NCBI GenBank assembly: GCA_003133625.1
Contig: PKYH01000046.1
Span: forward strand, 1-46,773
Source of the DNA: Candidatus Bathyarchaeota archaeon
GTDB lineage: Archaea > Thermoproteota > Bathyarchaeia > Bathyarchaeales > Bathycorpusculaceae
Direction: 5' to 3'
Length of the DNA stretch: 46,773 nt
Shown: positions 7,694 to 15,375 of the stretch, in pieces
Layout of the letters: each line of letters starts with the position of its first letter
How positions within the stretch are numbered: the first letter of the stretch is position 1
Program-made: the position numbers and the translations under genes
The notes under the pieces: model-generated
Seen by the model: the letters and a program-made list of their open reading frames with translations, nothing else
What the model was told of the DNA's origin: nothing
Database searches by the model: none

Positions 7694-7944
7694 GTTAGCC
7701 TTCCGCCTAGTTTCTCAAGATAATCCAGAAACTTTACCAGCTCAGCCCTGTCCATATCCACGAGTTCAGCCCGCTCAGCTTTAACGTACTTGCGAAAAGA
7801 ATCCAAACATTGACTGGCACTAACGTTCTCTTTAAAGGTCCGTATCTGCTCACGCTCAATCTTAATCCTATACAGCGTAGCCACAAAAGTCGCTAAAACA
7901 ACCAGTGTGTTGCTTACGATAACGATTAGTGAAATGTCAACCAA
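7690..7944 (-). CDS. Small membrane-anchored protein (84 aa)
   Basis: A single N-terminal hydrophobic helix (about residues 4-24, [21 protein letters not shown]) is followed by a charged, helical cytoplasmic tail. No family is recognised. Its end overlaps the acetyltransferase stop by 4 nt in convergent orientation. It lies between two unrelated genes, so context says little. Confidence 0.55.
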   Translation of the reverse strand: MVDISLIVIVSNTLVVLATFVATLYRIKIEREQIRTFKENVSASQCLDSFRKYVKAERAELVDMDRAELVKFLDYLEKLGGRLT

Positions 7945-8064
7945 TTGAACATCCCCTCTCGCTTATGCATATCAAGACTTAGGTTATTTTCCCTTTCGCT
8001 CAAGACCCTTTAATCAATCAATAAATTCCGCAAATTAAAAAAATTTTGCGCTAATTTGATTATT

Positions 8065-9285
8065 TTAGTGGTTGTTTTCTGGGAGTATTTTCAGTATGCG
8101 AAGGATTTTTTTGAATTCTTCCTCTTTCAACGAGGCTCTTCTGCCGTTCGCGTACATGTCTTTTACCCTTTCTACTACTATGGCTACCGTTTGGTCGTCT
8201 GGAGTGTTTCCTGCCAGCTCTGTTATTTTGTGTTTGATTATGCCTTTTCCCGACTGCTTCCCAATCGTTAAACGCCTTGTGTTGCCTACCAGTTCAGGCG
8301 GGTAAGGTTCATATGTCCACGGGTCGTTCAAGACGCCATGCGTGTGGATTCCTGACTCATGCGCGAAACCGTAGTCGCCAACGATTGCCTTGTTAGGCGG
8401 AACCACGTAGCCTGTTGCTTTGCCAATGTAGTCGGCGGTTTGCTTCAGTTTCTGGGTTTTGCCTTCAAACTTTTTGATGCCATAATGCAAGTACAAGTTC
8501 AACAGTACCTTCTCGGTTTCAGCGTTGCCTGCACGCTCGCCAATGCCAAGATACGTTGTGCTAGCGTACACCTTATCCCAGACACCTGAAGCTGCCCTAA
8601 TCGCCGCCATCGTGTTCTCAACAGCGTTCCCGAAATCGTCATGCGCATGAATCTCAATGGCGCCAATTTTAGTTTCCTTCTTGATGGCTACCACTTTGGC
8701 TGGAACACCGTTGGGCAAAGGCGCCGCCAGGTCAGACAAGCCAATTCCGACAGTATCGCAGATACGGTAACATTCCGCGCCAGCGTCGGCAACGGCGTTG
8801 ATTAAGCGTTTCTCAAAGTTCCAGTCTGCACGTGTGCTGTCTTCGCCATGAACGAAAGTTCTCAATCCGCACGTTTTAGCTGCATACTCAACAACGTCAA
8901 CCACATTAGCAAGGATTTGCTCTTTGGTTTTTTCAGGCCACTTAGCCTTGAAATGTAAGTCGGAAACAGGATGAGAAATTCCGACCTCTTTAAACCCGCA
9001 TGCCATAGCGCTGTCAATGTCCTCTTTTAATGCTCTGCACCAGCCGGCAACGCGCAAGTTAAGATGCAAGTCCCCGATAAGCTTTGCTGCTTTCTTGTCT
9101 GGCTCTTGATAATGGAAAAGTTCGATGCGTTCGACGCCGATTTCGCTGAGGAACTGGGCTATTTTTGCTGAGTCTTTTGGTCCAGCAGCTAAGCCGGGCA
9201 TTTGAATGCCATCACGCAATGTTGTATCGTCTATGATGGGCTCGGTTTTTAGGAGCAATTTGAAATAGAAGTCTTGTAAGTCCAT
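8065..9285 (-). CDS. Homocitrate synthase/isopropylmalate synthase family enzyme
   Basis: 406 residues, DRE-TIM metallolyase fold. The metal/substrate signature DDTTLRDGIQMPG is at about residues 19-31, EIHAHDDFGNA near 220, and GERAGNAETE plus the C-terminal HESGIHTHGVL. These motifs catalyse aldol condensation of acetyl-CoA with a 2-oxoacid. Candidate activities are homocitrate synthase, Re-citrate synthase (closely related in anaerobes), or isopropylmalate/citramalate synthase. The protein lacks the long C-terminal regulatory LeuA domain. With Por and CODH/ACS next door, a Re-citrate synthase role feeding an incomplete TCA route is attractive but is inference. It stands alone between the small membrane protein and rnp2. 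Confidence 0.85.
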   Translation of the reverse strand: MDLQDFYFKLLLKTEPIIDDTTLRDGIQMPGLAAGPKDSAKIAQFLSEIGVERIELFHYQEPDKKAAKLIGDLHLNLRVAGWCRALKEDIDSAMACGFKEVGISHPVSDLHFKAKWPEKTKEQILANVVDVVEYAAKTCGLRTFVHGEDSTRADWNFEKRLINAVADAGAECYRICDTVGIGLSDLAAPLPNGVPAKVVAIKKETKIGAIEIHAHDDFGNAVENTMAAIRAASGVWDKVYASTTYLGIGERAGNAETEKVLLNLYLHYGIKKFEGKTQKLKQTADYIGKATGYVVPPNKAIVGDYGFAHESGIHTHGVLNDPWTYEPYPPELVGNTRRLTIGKQSGKGIIKHKITELAGNTPDDQTVAIVVERVKDMYANGRRASLKEEEFKKILRILKILPENNH

Positions 9286-9470
9286 TTTGCACTACTCTGT
9301 CCTTTTTATGCTTCTCCAAAAGCGTTTTTTGTAACGGTTATTAACGCTTACATGAAGTTGATAAACATTTCTGCACTACTTTTGTAAGTTTGTCCAATAA
9401 AATATGTGACGTAGATGCAAAATGTCTTATCTAAAAGCAAACAAAACATTTACACATAAACAAGCGAATG

Positions 9471-9785
9471 CTATCTTGTGTTCGCATACAATGCCTTAAG
9501 CGTACCTGAAACAGCCAAAACAAGCACCGCCGCCTCTCTGCCCCCGATGCTGGTAACTGTAGCCAACGATGCCCTCACCATACCCAAAGCGACCAGCGAA
9601 ACGCGAACCACCGCAACTTTCCGTTCCAAATCAAAGTCAATCAAAGTTAAACCAGTTAAACTTGCGCCAACTTCGCCATAAAGCTTCGTTACGGCAGCCC
9701 AGATTGCATCTATTAACTCGCGTTCAGTAGGCAAGCCTTCGCATTCCAGTTGCAATGCTAAGTAGCGCCGTTTAATCCTCTTCAA
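9471..9785 (-). CDS. rnp2: RNase P protein subunit Rnp2 (Pop5/Rpp14)
   Basis: 104 residues, starting MKRIKRRYLALQLE, with the Pop5 pattern ELIDAIWAAVTKLYGEVGAS ... VALGMVRASLATVTSIGG. It binds Rnp3 and the RNase P RNA to process tRNA 5' ends. It overlaps rnp3 by 4 nt and is the last gene of the eL15-eL13-COG1325-rnp3-rnp2 cluster. Confidence 0.9.
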   Translation of the reverse strand: MKRIKRRYLALQLECEGLPTERELIDAIWAAVTKLYGEVGASLTGLTLIDFDLERKVAVVRVSLVALGMVRASLATVTSIGGREAAVLVLAVSGTLKALYANTR

Positions 9786-10516
9786 GGAGCTTTGCCCTCC
9801 TTAATTATGCTTATGCCGGGTGCAACAAACCGGCTGCTGAGTTTTTCACGGTTACGCTTAACAATTGCCGCTGGATTAGTTGAAACCGAATCTAAAGCTG
9901 AAGCCTCATCCAACCCAAACAGAAAAGCTAAACTTGCCATGTCCCTTGGCAACCGCATAAACCGCTCCTCGGCAACACCGCTAGAAACAATCAGGGGCAC
10001 GCCGAATTCGCGTGCAATGGCGACTTCACGGCGCAAACTCGCAAGCAACCTAACCCGTGGTGGACCCTCCAAAATCAAAAGCGGTTTAACATCCACTTCC
10101 AACGCTGCTAAGCAGTTGCTGGCTAATTCGGCTTCTGCACGGTCAAAAAACCGTTTGCGATAGTCAAGGCTGGGAAAACTTAAGAGGTCAACGCGCCTGT
10201 CTTTTGCTGCTTGCCGTGCAACCTCTTTATTGTCGCATGTGATGCATATGATTTCGAATCGTCGTCTGAATTTGCGCAAAAAATGCGTTAGTTCATTTTC
10301 TGTTCGCGGATGGAAATCGGCTCGTGAAACAAAATCTAAGCCTGCTTCGCTGCATGTTGCTTTGAGCTTGGCGATTTCGTCTTCGCGTAATGCTGAAGTG
10401 AATGGGATGGAAATTAGGCGGTAGCCGAACTTTGCAGCCCTGTTGATTAGTCGTTGAGTGGCCTGTTGGTCTTTGGGGTTAACGCGTAAATGTAAATCGG
10501 CGAAAGCTCGTGTCAT
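9782..10516 (-). CDS. rnp3: RNase P protein subunit Rnp3 (Rpp30)
   Basis: 244 residues, PHP-like TIM barrel of the Rpp30 family: FADLHLRVNPKDQQ at the start, then repeated beta-alpha units, and a C-terminal SVSTNPAAIVKRNREKL as in archaeal Rnp3. It partners Rnp2 in archaeal RNase P. Overlaps of 4 nt on both sides show one operon. Confidence 0.9.
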   Translation of the reverse strand: MTRAFADLHLRVNPKDQQATQRLINRAAKFGYRLISIPFTSALREDEIAKLKATCSEAGLDFVSRADFHPRTENELTHFLRKFRRRFEIICITCDNKEVARQAAKDRRVDLLSFPSLDYRKRFFDRAEAELASNCLAALEVDVKPLLILEGPPRVRLLASLRREVAIAREFGVPLIVSSGVAEERFMRLPRDMASLAFLFGLDEASALDSVSTNPAAIVKRNREKLSSRFVAPGISIIKEGKAP

Positions 10517-10959
10517 GGCAGCAACCCTGTATCGCTTAAAATATCAGTTATTTCTTGAGGGGATTTGTTTTTGAAATGTATTTTGAAGTGAACGGGGTCG
10601 TTTTGCGAAAACTTGAGCGTTCCCAAAGAGGCTGATTGCTTGTCGAATCTGAGGTATAAGTTTCGCTTTTCCAAATGCAGTTTTAAGTCGCGACATAACT
10701 CTTCCTTGTCTAACGCGTTTAAGCCTGTGCCTATTTTTTCCAGTGCTGCTGGAAGGGTTTTTTTGTCTGTTAGTTTGGCTGTAAAAATGATGATGGAGTT
10801 TCCATGATGCCCCGTTAAGCTTGTTTTTTGGAAAACAAGGGTTTGCGCCAGTTCCTCTGGCAGTAGATTGCGTACGGCAGTTTGGACTTTGTCTGAGTCC
10901 TCGGTTGCGTGTGCAAAGACTCGAATATCTATGTGTCCTATTGGCGGTTTAGAAGACAT
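10513..10959 (-). CDS. COG1325-type RNA-binding protein (exosome-associated family)
   Basis: 148 residues with the archaeal dsRBD-like fold family long annotated as 'exosome subunit'. It starts IGHIDIRVFAHATEDSDKV, then LTGHHGNSIIIFTA. It sits directly upstream of rnp3 with a 4-nt overlap, the usual neighbourhood in archaea. Exosome association is known only by gene context, so the exact role is unsettled. Confidence 0.8.
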   Translation of the reverse strand: MSSKPPIGHIDIRVFAHATEDSDKVQTAVRNLLPEELAQTLVFQKTSLTGHHGNSIIIFTAKLTDKKTLPAALEKIGTGLNALDKEELCRDLKLHLEKRNLYLRFDKQSASLGTLKFSQNDPVHFKIHFKNKSPQEITDILSDTGLLP

Positions 10960-10976
10960 TGGGCACCTATTTTGTT

Positions 10977-11246
10977 TTACGCTTCTAGCTTTTTAGCTTT
11001 TTTCTTCGGTCGCGGTTCAGTTTTTGGAGTTTTTGGTTTTGCTTCTGCTTTTGCTTTTTCAGCGTGCGCTTTTAGGGTTGCGATGTTTTCGTCGTGTGTT
11101 GATTTTCTTTTGACGTCAACGGGTATGCCCATTTGTTTGGCTTGCTGTTTGTTTACGCCTGCTTTTTCCAGCTCGCTTGGGCTAAATCCTCTTCCAGTGC
11201 TTTGTTTTCCGTTTTGCTTAGTTATTACTGCTTTGATGTGATGCAT
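10977..11246 (-). CDS. rpl13e: Ribosomal protein eL13 (L13e)
   Basis: 89 residues. The core GRGFSPSELEKAGVNKQQAKQMGIPVDVKRKS matches the short archaeal L13e. A Lys/Ala/Pro-rich basic tail follows and probably contacts rRNA. The gene is 3 nt after eL15. L13e is present in only some archaeal lineages, so it helps place the organism outside most Euryarchaeota. Confidence 0.85.
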   Translation of the reverse strand: MHHIKAVITKQNGKQSTGRGFSPSELEKAGVNKQQAKQMGIPVDVKRKSTHDENIATLKAHAEKAKAEAKPKTPKTEPRPKKKAKKLEA

Positions 11247-11249
11247 ATT

Positions 11250-11843
11250 TTACCATCTTTGTTTTTGCTTGTATCTTGCTCCTCTACGGTGGCTTGGTCT
11301 AACTTTTTCTGCGCCTCTTCCACGATGGTGTAAGCCTCTGACGTTTTTGCCTGCGCTTGTCAAGCTTCTGAAAACTCGGCTTGTGTGCTGCTTCTCAGTT
11401 ATCCAGCTAACGTCCTTGTCTGTTTTTATGACTGGGCTGTTCGGGTCAAGCAGTATGATTTCGAACCATTTGTGTTTTCCGTCTTCGCCTACCCAGTAGC
11501 TGTTTAGGACTTCTAGGTTTGGGAATTTTTTTGCTGTGCGTTCTTCTGCTATGAGTCTTATGCTTTTGGCTGGTTTGAATTTGGCGACTCCCATGCGTTT
11601 GGGTCGTCTTCCAGAGCGTGGGCGTTTCTTTCTTAATCCGCCTCTGCGCACTTTTGTACGCGCCATTACGAAGCCTTGCTTGGCTTTGTAGCCTAGTTTT
11701 CTTGCTCTGTCAAGCCTCGTTGGATGCTCGATGCGAAGGGTTGATGGCTGTTTTCGCCATTGCACTAAGCGTTGCCGCATGAGTTCTTCAACGAAGGATT
11801 CTTCGGGTTTAGACCATTCTTCCGCTATGTACTTGTATGTCAT
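11250..11843 (-). CDS. rpl15e: Ribosomal protein eL15 (L15e)
   Basis: 197 residues, full length. The L15e hallmarks [48 protein letters not shown] and [14 protein letters not shown] are present. ATG 11843 is preceded by GAGGTGA about 10 nt upstream. It heads the leftward translation/RNase P operon. Confidence 0.95.
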   Translation of the reverse strand: MTYKYIAEEWSKPEESFVEELMRQRLVQWRKQPSTLRIEHPTRLDRARKLGYKAKQGFVMARTKVRRGGLRKKRPRSGRRPKRMGVAKFKPAKSIRLIAEERTAKKFPNLEVLNSYWVGEDGKHKWFEIILLDPNSPVIKTDKDVSWITEKQHTSRVFRSLTSAGKNVRGLHHRGRGAEKVRPSHRRGARYKQKQRW

Positions 11844-12000
11844 TTTTCAATTTCACCTCAATGTTTTATTTGCTTACGGTTCAGCCTTTCGGCCACATCC
11901 CAACGGACATGATTGTCCGCCTGCAATTTCACATCATAGTACCATGCAACAAAATAAACCTTTCCAGCAAACAGTAGACTCTCAAAGTTTATAGCCTCTT
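11844..12000 (-). promoter_or_regulatory. eL15 promoter and leader with a stem-loop
   Basis: Reading leftward a TATA-like GGTTTATTTT lies at 11951-11960. It would start RNA near 11930 and give a leader of ~85 nt. Within it CGGACA-TGAT-TGTCCG (11904-11919) forms a perfect 6-bp stem with a 4-nt loop. It may be an autoregulatory leader hairpin, but only the sequence symmetry is seen. Confidence 0.4.
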
Positions 12001-12186
12001 GTCTTCCGCCTGCCTGTCTCCTGCCTCTCTGTCAGTCGGGCACTCACGCAAAAAAGAAGCACCCGTTTATAAAATTCCCTTGGAAACTGAATTCTCGAAT
12101 CCGAACCCTGAGGGGTTAAAGCAAAATGCTTATGCTCTTCGAAATGCATCAGTATTAATTTATGTTGAAAGCGAGGAAGATGCCCT

Positions 12187-12429
12187 ATTAGCCCAAAAAA
12201 ACGAGCCCCAAGAAATGCAAAAAACAGACGCCGCAAAGGCATTGATTACCCATTTGAAATTGGAGAAGAATACGAAGTAGACATAGTAGATATGAGTCCA
12301 AACGGGGAAGGCATCGCCAAAATCAAAGGCTTCCCAATCTTCATCAGCAACGCAAAACCCAACGAACACCTAAAAATAAAAATAACAAAACTAATCAGCG
12401 GTTGCGCAGACGCCCAAATAATCCCCTGA
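12187..12429 (+). CDS. TRAM-domain protein (probable ATT start)
   Basis: The frame ending at TGA 12427-12429 encodes a TRAM domain: PFEIGEEYEVDIVDMSPNGE, then GIAKIKGFPIFISNAKPNE and a C-terminal KIKITKLISG. Single-TRAM proteins are common in archaea and bind RNA, some acting as RNA chaperones. It is preceded by a basic linker (SPKKRAPRNAKNRRRKG), usual for the family. No ATG/GTG/TTG exists in frame between the TGA at 12166-12168 and the domain. The ATT at 12187 follows GAGG (12173-12176) by 10 nt and would give an 80-residue protein. The alternative is a frameshift just after the out-of-frame ATG at 12162, which would make this a pseudogene or an assembly error. Confidence 0.65.
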   Translation: MSPKKRAPRNAKNRRRKGIDYPFEIGEEYEVDIVDMSPNGEGIAKIKGFPIFISNAKPNEHLKIKITKLISGCADAQIIP

Positions 12430-12500
12430 TAGAGAGGGCGAATTGGAGTGATTGGAGAATTAGTGTTTTTTGAATGTGCAAAATGCGGTTTTGAGGAGAT

Positions 12501-12576
12501 TGGTGCGGTCACCGGGATTTGAACCCGGGTCGTCAGCTTGGGAAGCTGATGTCCTACCAAACTAGACTACGACCGC
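12501..12576 (-). tRNA. tRNA-Gly (anticodon CCC), CCA encoded
   Basis: Acceptor GCGGTCG pairs with TGACCGC (one G-T). The anticodon stem TCAGC/GCTGA closes the loop TTCCCAA, so the anticodon is CCC. The T-arm is CCGGG/CCCGG with GTTCAAATC. Discriminator A and an encoded CCA (12501-12503) follow. The body is 73 nt without an intron. Confidence 0.95.
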
Positions 12577-12716
12577 ATATGTTTTGAACTGGTCTTGTTT
12601 GTTTTATTCAGTCGGGTATATTGGTTCTTCTCTGCAATATGCTTAACGCTGGACTTTTTGTGACTTTTAAAAGAAAGAAGCATGGTTAATTTAAATAATT
12701 TTACATACTTGATCAG

Positions 12717-12869
12717 TTATTTTTTGCTTTCTTCTTTCATTAGTTTATAAACGGCGTAATTAACGCCATGACTAATCGAGCTAAACCTCTTGACTTTAAT
12801 TTGTTCGTGTAAAAAATCCATCACTTCAGCATCAAGAGTTACAGTGGTTTGTTTCTTTTTTGTTAACAT
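12717..12869 (-). CDS. Small ribbon-helix-helix protein (50 aa)
   Basis: ATG 12869 to TAA 12717 gives 50 residues, MLTKKKQTTVTLDAEVMDFL and then a helix-turn-helix ending in ISHGVNYAVYKLMKEE. A basic strand (TTVTL), helix A and helix B with SxSHGVNYAV match the RHH/CopG pattern. It is monocistronic between the tRNA and the receiver genes, divergent from the latter. No partner toxin lies beside it, so a stand-alone regulator is likely. Confidence 0.6.
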   Translation of the reverse strand: MLTKKKQTTVTLDAEVMDFLHEQIKVKRFSSISHGVNYAVYKLMKEESKK

Positions 12870-12969
12870 GCTTTCTCATGTTGTTTGCTTATTCCATATT
12901 TAGGTTTCCATTGCCCACCAATATTTTCTATCCGTAACAAGTATTATATATTACAATACATCAATAGAA

Positions 12970-13392
12970 ATGCTGGGAAGGAGCTGTAGGTTAGCAGACA
13001 AGAAAGCGCAAGAATCCAGAAGAAGAAATTATTTGGAAAAAACCAATAAAATAATAGTAATCGACAACTATGAGAATTTGGCAAAGGCATATGCAAGTAT
13101 CCTACAGAAAAGTGGATATACTGCCGACACAGCCCAAACATATAAAGAAGCCATGGAAAAAACATGCACTAACCATTATGCTTTAGCCATATTAGACGCG
13201 GAAATTCCAGACAGCACACGCATTCTCCAAAAGTTAGCCAAATCTAAAACAATCAAAATAGTAATCACAGACTTCCCTGAAGAAACTATTCTGAAAGGAG
13301 CAGATGCCTGCTTAACCAAAATTGTAAAACCCAAAGACTTACTTTTTCTAATTGAAAAAATGCTAAAAGAAAAACAAACGACTAACCATTAA
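12970..13392 (+). CDS. Stand-alone receiver-domain protein, partly degenerate
   Basis: CheY-like fold without an output domain. The phospho-acceptor candidate is Asp76 (LAILDAEIPD). The conserved Thr (VITDFP) and Lys (IVKP) are kept, but the acidic pair at strand 1 is reduced to D-N (VIDNYEN), so Mg binding may be weak. It is clearly paralogous to the next gene (ILQKSGYTADTAQTYKEA against ILQKKGYNTDTAQTGKEA). ATG 12970 gives a 20-residue basic extension; TTG 13033 aligns better with the paralogue. No histidine kinase lies in the window. Confidence 0.8.
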   Translation: MLGRSCRLADKKAQESRRRNYLEKTNKIIVIDNYENLAKAYASILQKSGYTADTAQTYKEAMEKTCTNHYALAILDAEIPDSTRILQKLAKSKTIKIVITDFPEETILKGADACLTKIVKPKDLLFLIEKMLKEKQTTNH

Positions 13393-13518
13393 ACGTAAAC
13401 TATACAAATTGTGGAATATTCTAAATCCTGTAATACTGCTTTATAGCAATCAAAAAATTACTAAAAGATACCAAGAAGCGAATACACCTTAGCGAGCAAA
13501 CGCACTGAAGGAAGAAAA

Positions 13519-13890
13519 ATGGGCAAAGACGCCAAAACAGTACTAATCATTGATGATGACGAAAGCATCATAAAGACTTTCGTACGCATCCTCCAGAAAA
13601 AAGGATACAACACTGACACAGCCCAAACTGGAAAAGAAGCCATACAAAAAACCAACGCGAAATTTTACGCTGTAGCCCTAATTGACATTTGCCTTCCAGA
13701 TTTGAATGGCGTGGAGCTTTTAGATAAGCTTGCTGATCATGGCGGCAAAATGGTTAAAATAATAATTACAGGCTTTCCAACAATGGCACCTATGAAGGGC
13801 GCACATGCAGATGCTTACCTTTTGAAACCTGTGAAACCCCAAGAACTTCTTTCAATAATATACGAAAAAACAAAGAAAAATAACCTATAA
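13519..13890 (+). CDS. Stand-alone response-regulator receiver protein
   Basis: 123 residues, complete CheY-like domain: Asp12-14 triad (IIDDDES), phospho-Asp56 (LIDICLPDLNG), Thr84 (IITGFP) and Lys103 (LLKPVKP). It has no DNA-binding or enzymatic output domain, so it probably acts by protein-protein interaction or phosphorelay. It is a tandem paralogue of the gene at 12970-13392, 126 nt away. The cognate kinase is not in this window. Confidence 0.88.
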   Translation: MGKDAKTVLIIDDDESIIKTFVRILQKKGYNTDTAQTGKEAIQKTNAKFYAVALIDICLPDLNGVELLDKLADHGGKMVKIIITGFPTMAPMKGAHADAYLLKPVKPQELLSIIYEKTKKNNL

Positions 13891-13985
13891 CCGTTAAAAA
13901 ATAAGTTGTTTCTTACTTTTAGTATCCGAGCAAGCAAAATCGTTATCTCTAACTAACCAGAAAGAATACCAAGGAGAAAACAGCT

Positions 13986-15065
13986 TTGCCTAAAAATTAC
14001 ACTTATACGGACGCAGGCGTAAACCGCAAACAACGCGCAGAATCAAAAAAAGCCCTAAAAAGCCTGCAGGAAACCTACAAGCACAGCCGCTATGGCGGCG
14101 TAATGCATCTGCCATATGGTAACATTTTTCCAATCGGAGAAAACACTTTTCTTGACCTTGTCATAGAAGGCGTAGGCACCAAAGTCCTCATAGCACAATT
14201 AGCACAGAAATATGACACCATAGGCATAGACGCAGTAGCCATGGCCGTCAACGACGTAATCCGTTCAGGAGCAAAACCACTCGCCATAGCAGATAACATT
14301 CATGCACAAACCAGCGAACCCCAGCTTGTAAAAGCGTGGCTAAAAGGAATCATCCAAGGCGCCGCTGAAGCAGAATGCCCGGTCACTGGTGGAGAAACAG
14401 GCGACGTTGCAGAAATAATAAAAGGGTTAACAGAAAACGCAGGCTTCGACATGGTGGTCGCCTCAGTAGGCCAAGTTGAAAAGCAAGAAATCATCACCGG
14501 AGAAAACATCAAGCTAGGCGACCCAATAATAGGCTTAGCCAGCAGCGGATTGCACAGCAATGGCATAACAATGGCAAGAAAAATCCTTTTTAAGCAATGG
14601 GGCGGAAAATACCAGCCAAACGACACCCCAGCAGGCTTGGACAGGGAAATAGCCCTTGAAGCCCTTGAACCAACAAAAATTTACGTTAAGCCACTACTCA
14701 AACTAGCCGGCGAAGTAAAAGTCAAAGCAGCCGTACACATAACGGGCGACGCGTACATGAAATTCAACAACCTTGTCAGTTTCTCGCCAGGCATAGGCTT
14801 TGAATTTACCAACTTCAAACCCCAACCCATTTTCGGATTGATTCAAAAAACGGCGGCTGAATTAGGCTACACTATCACAGACGAGGAAATGTTCAAAACC
14901 TTCAACATGGGCTGGGGCTTCGGCATAATCGTAGACAAAACAGACGCAGACAAAGCCATGAACACGCTAGAGCAAAACAGCGTAAAACCTGAAATAATAG
15001 GCAAAGTAACAGAAAAACAAACTGTAGAAATACACTACCAAAACAAAAAGATGATATTGACGTAA
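13986..15065 (+). CDS. purM: Phosphoribosylformylglycinamidine cyclo-ligase (AIR synthase)
   Basis: 359 residues, PurM/SelD superfamily. It has the ATP-binding glycine-rich region LVIEGVGTKVLIAQLA, IGIDAVAMAVNDVIRSGA, and the GGETGDV motif, with GLASSGLHSNGIT later. It closes the imidazole ring of AIR in purine synthesis. The start is TTG 13986 after CAAGGAGAAAACAGCT, where AAGGAG is at proper spacing. It heads the rightward purMSLQ set, 58 nt before purS. Confidence 0.93.
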   Translation: MPKNYTYTDAGVNRKQRAESKKALKSLQETYKHSRYGGVMHLPYGNIFPIGENTFLDLVIEGVGTKVLIAQLAQKYDTIGIDAVAMAVNDVIRSGAKPLAIADNIHAQTSEPQLVKAWLKGIIQGAAEAECPVTGGETGDVAEIIKGLTENAGFDMVVASVGQVEKQEIITGENIKLGDPIIGLASSGLHSNGITMARKILFKQWGGKYQPNDTPAGLDREIALEALEPTKIYVKPLLKLAGEVKVKAAVHITGDAYMKFNNLVSFSPGIGFEFTNFKPQPIFGLIQKTAAELGYTITDEEMFKTFNMGWGFGIIVDKTDADKAMNTLEQNSVKPEIIGKVTEKQTVEIHYQNKKMILT

Positions 15066-15123
15066 AATTTTGCTTTTTTTATGACAAAAGCGTTTAAATC
15101 CTGTAAGCTTAATTTAAAGGCTC

Positions 15124-15375
15124 ATGAAATACCGCGCTAAAATAGAGGTCAGCCTCAAACCAGGTCACAGCAATCCTGAAGGGGAAACAACAGCCCGTTT
15201 ATTAAAAGAACTCGGCTACAAAGTAGAAGCAGTAGACGTGAGCAAAGTTTACACTGTCATTCTTGATGCACCAACAATTAAAGAAGCCAAGGCAAAAGCG
15301 GAAGAAATGAGTAAACGCCTCTTGGCAAACCCAACCAAAGACAACTACATGATAACCGTTGAGGAGCAGAAATGA
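15124..15375 (+). CDS. purS: Phosphoribosylformylglycinamidine synthase, PurS subunit
   Basis: 83 residues, usual PurS length. KYRAKIEVSLKPGHSNPEGETTARLLKELGY is the family start. It bridges PurL and PurQ in the FGAM synthase complex. A poly-T tract and a TTTAAATC TATA-like element at ~15091-15098 precede it. Its stop overlaps the purL ATG by 4 nt. Confidence 0.92.
   Translation: MKYRAKIEVSLKPGHSNPEGETTARLLKELGYKVEAVDVSKVYTVILDAPTIKEAKAKAEEMSKRLLANPTKDNYMITVEEQK

Noticed and set aside
12180-12191. ATG followed after two codons by TAG, considered as a pyrrolysine-type read-through into the TRAM protein
   Set aside because: Position counting shows that this frame is not the TRAM frame, and TAG is used as an ordinary stop elsewhere in the window (for example at 7691-7693).
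11999-12280. Rightward frame of 93 codons upstream of and overlapping the TRAM domain frame
   Set aside because: It has no recognisable domain and a weak start, and it runs out of frame with the clear TRAM domain. I prefer the frame that encodes the domain.
12501-12576. tRNA-Gly as an attachment site for an integrated element
   Set aside because: No duplicated tRNA 3' end or integrase was seen on either side; the neighbours look like normal chromosomal genes.
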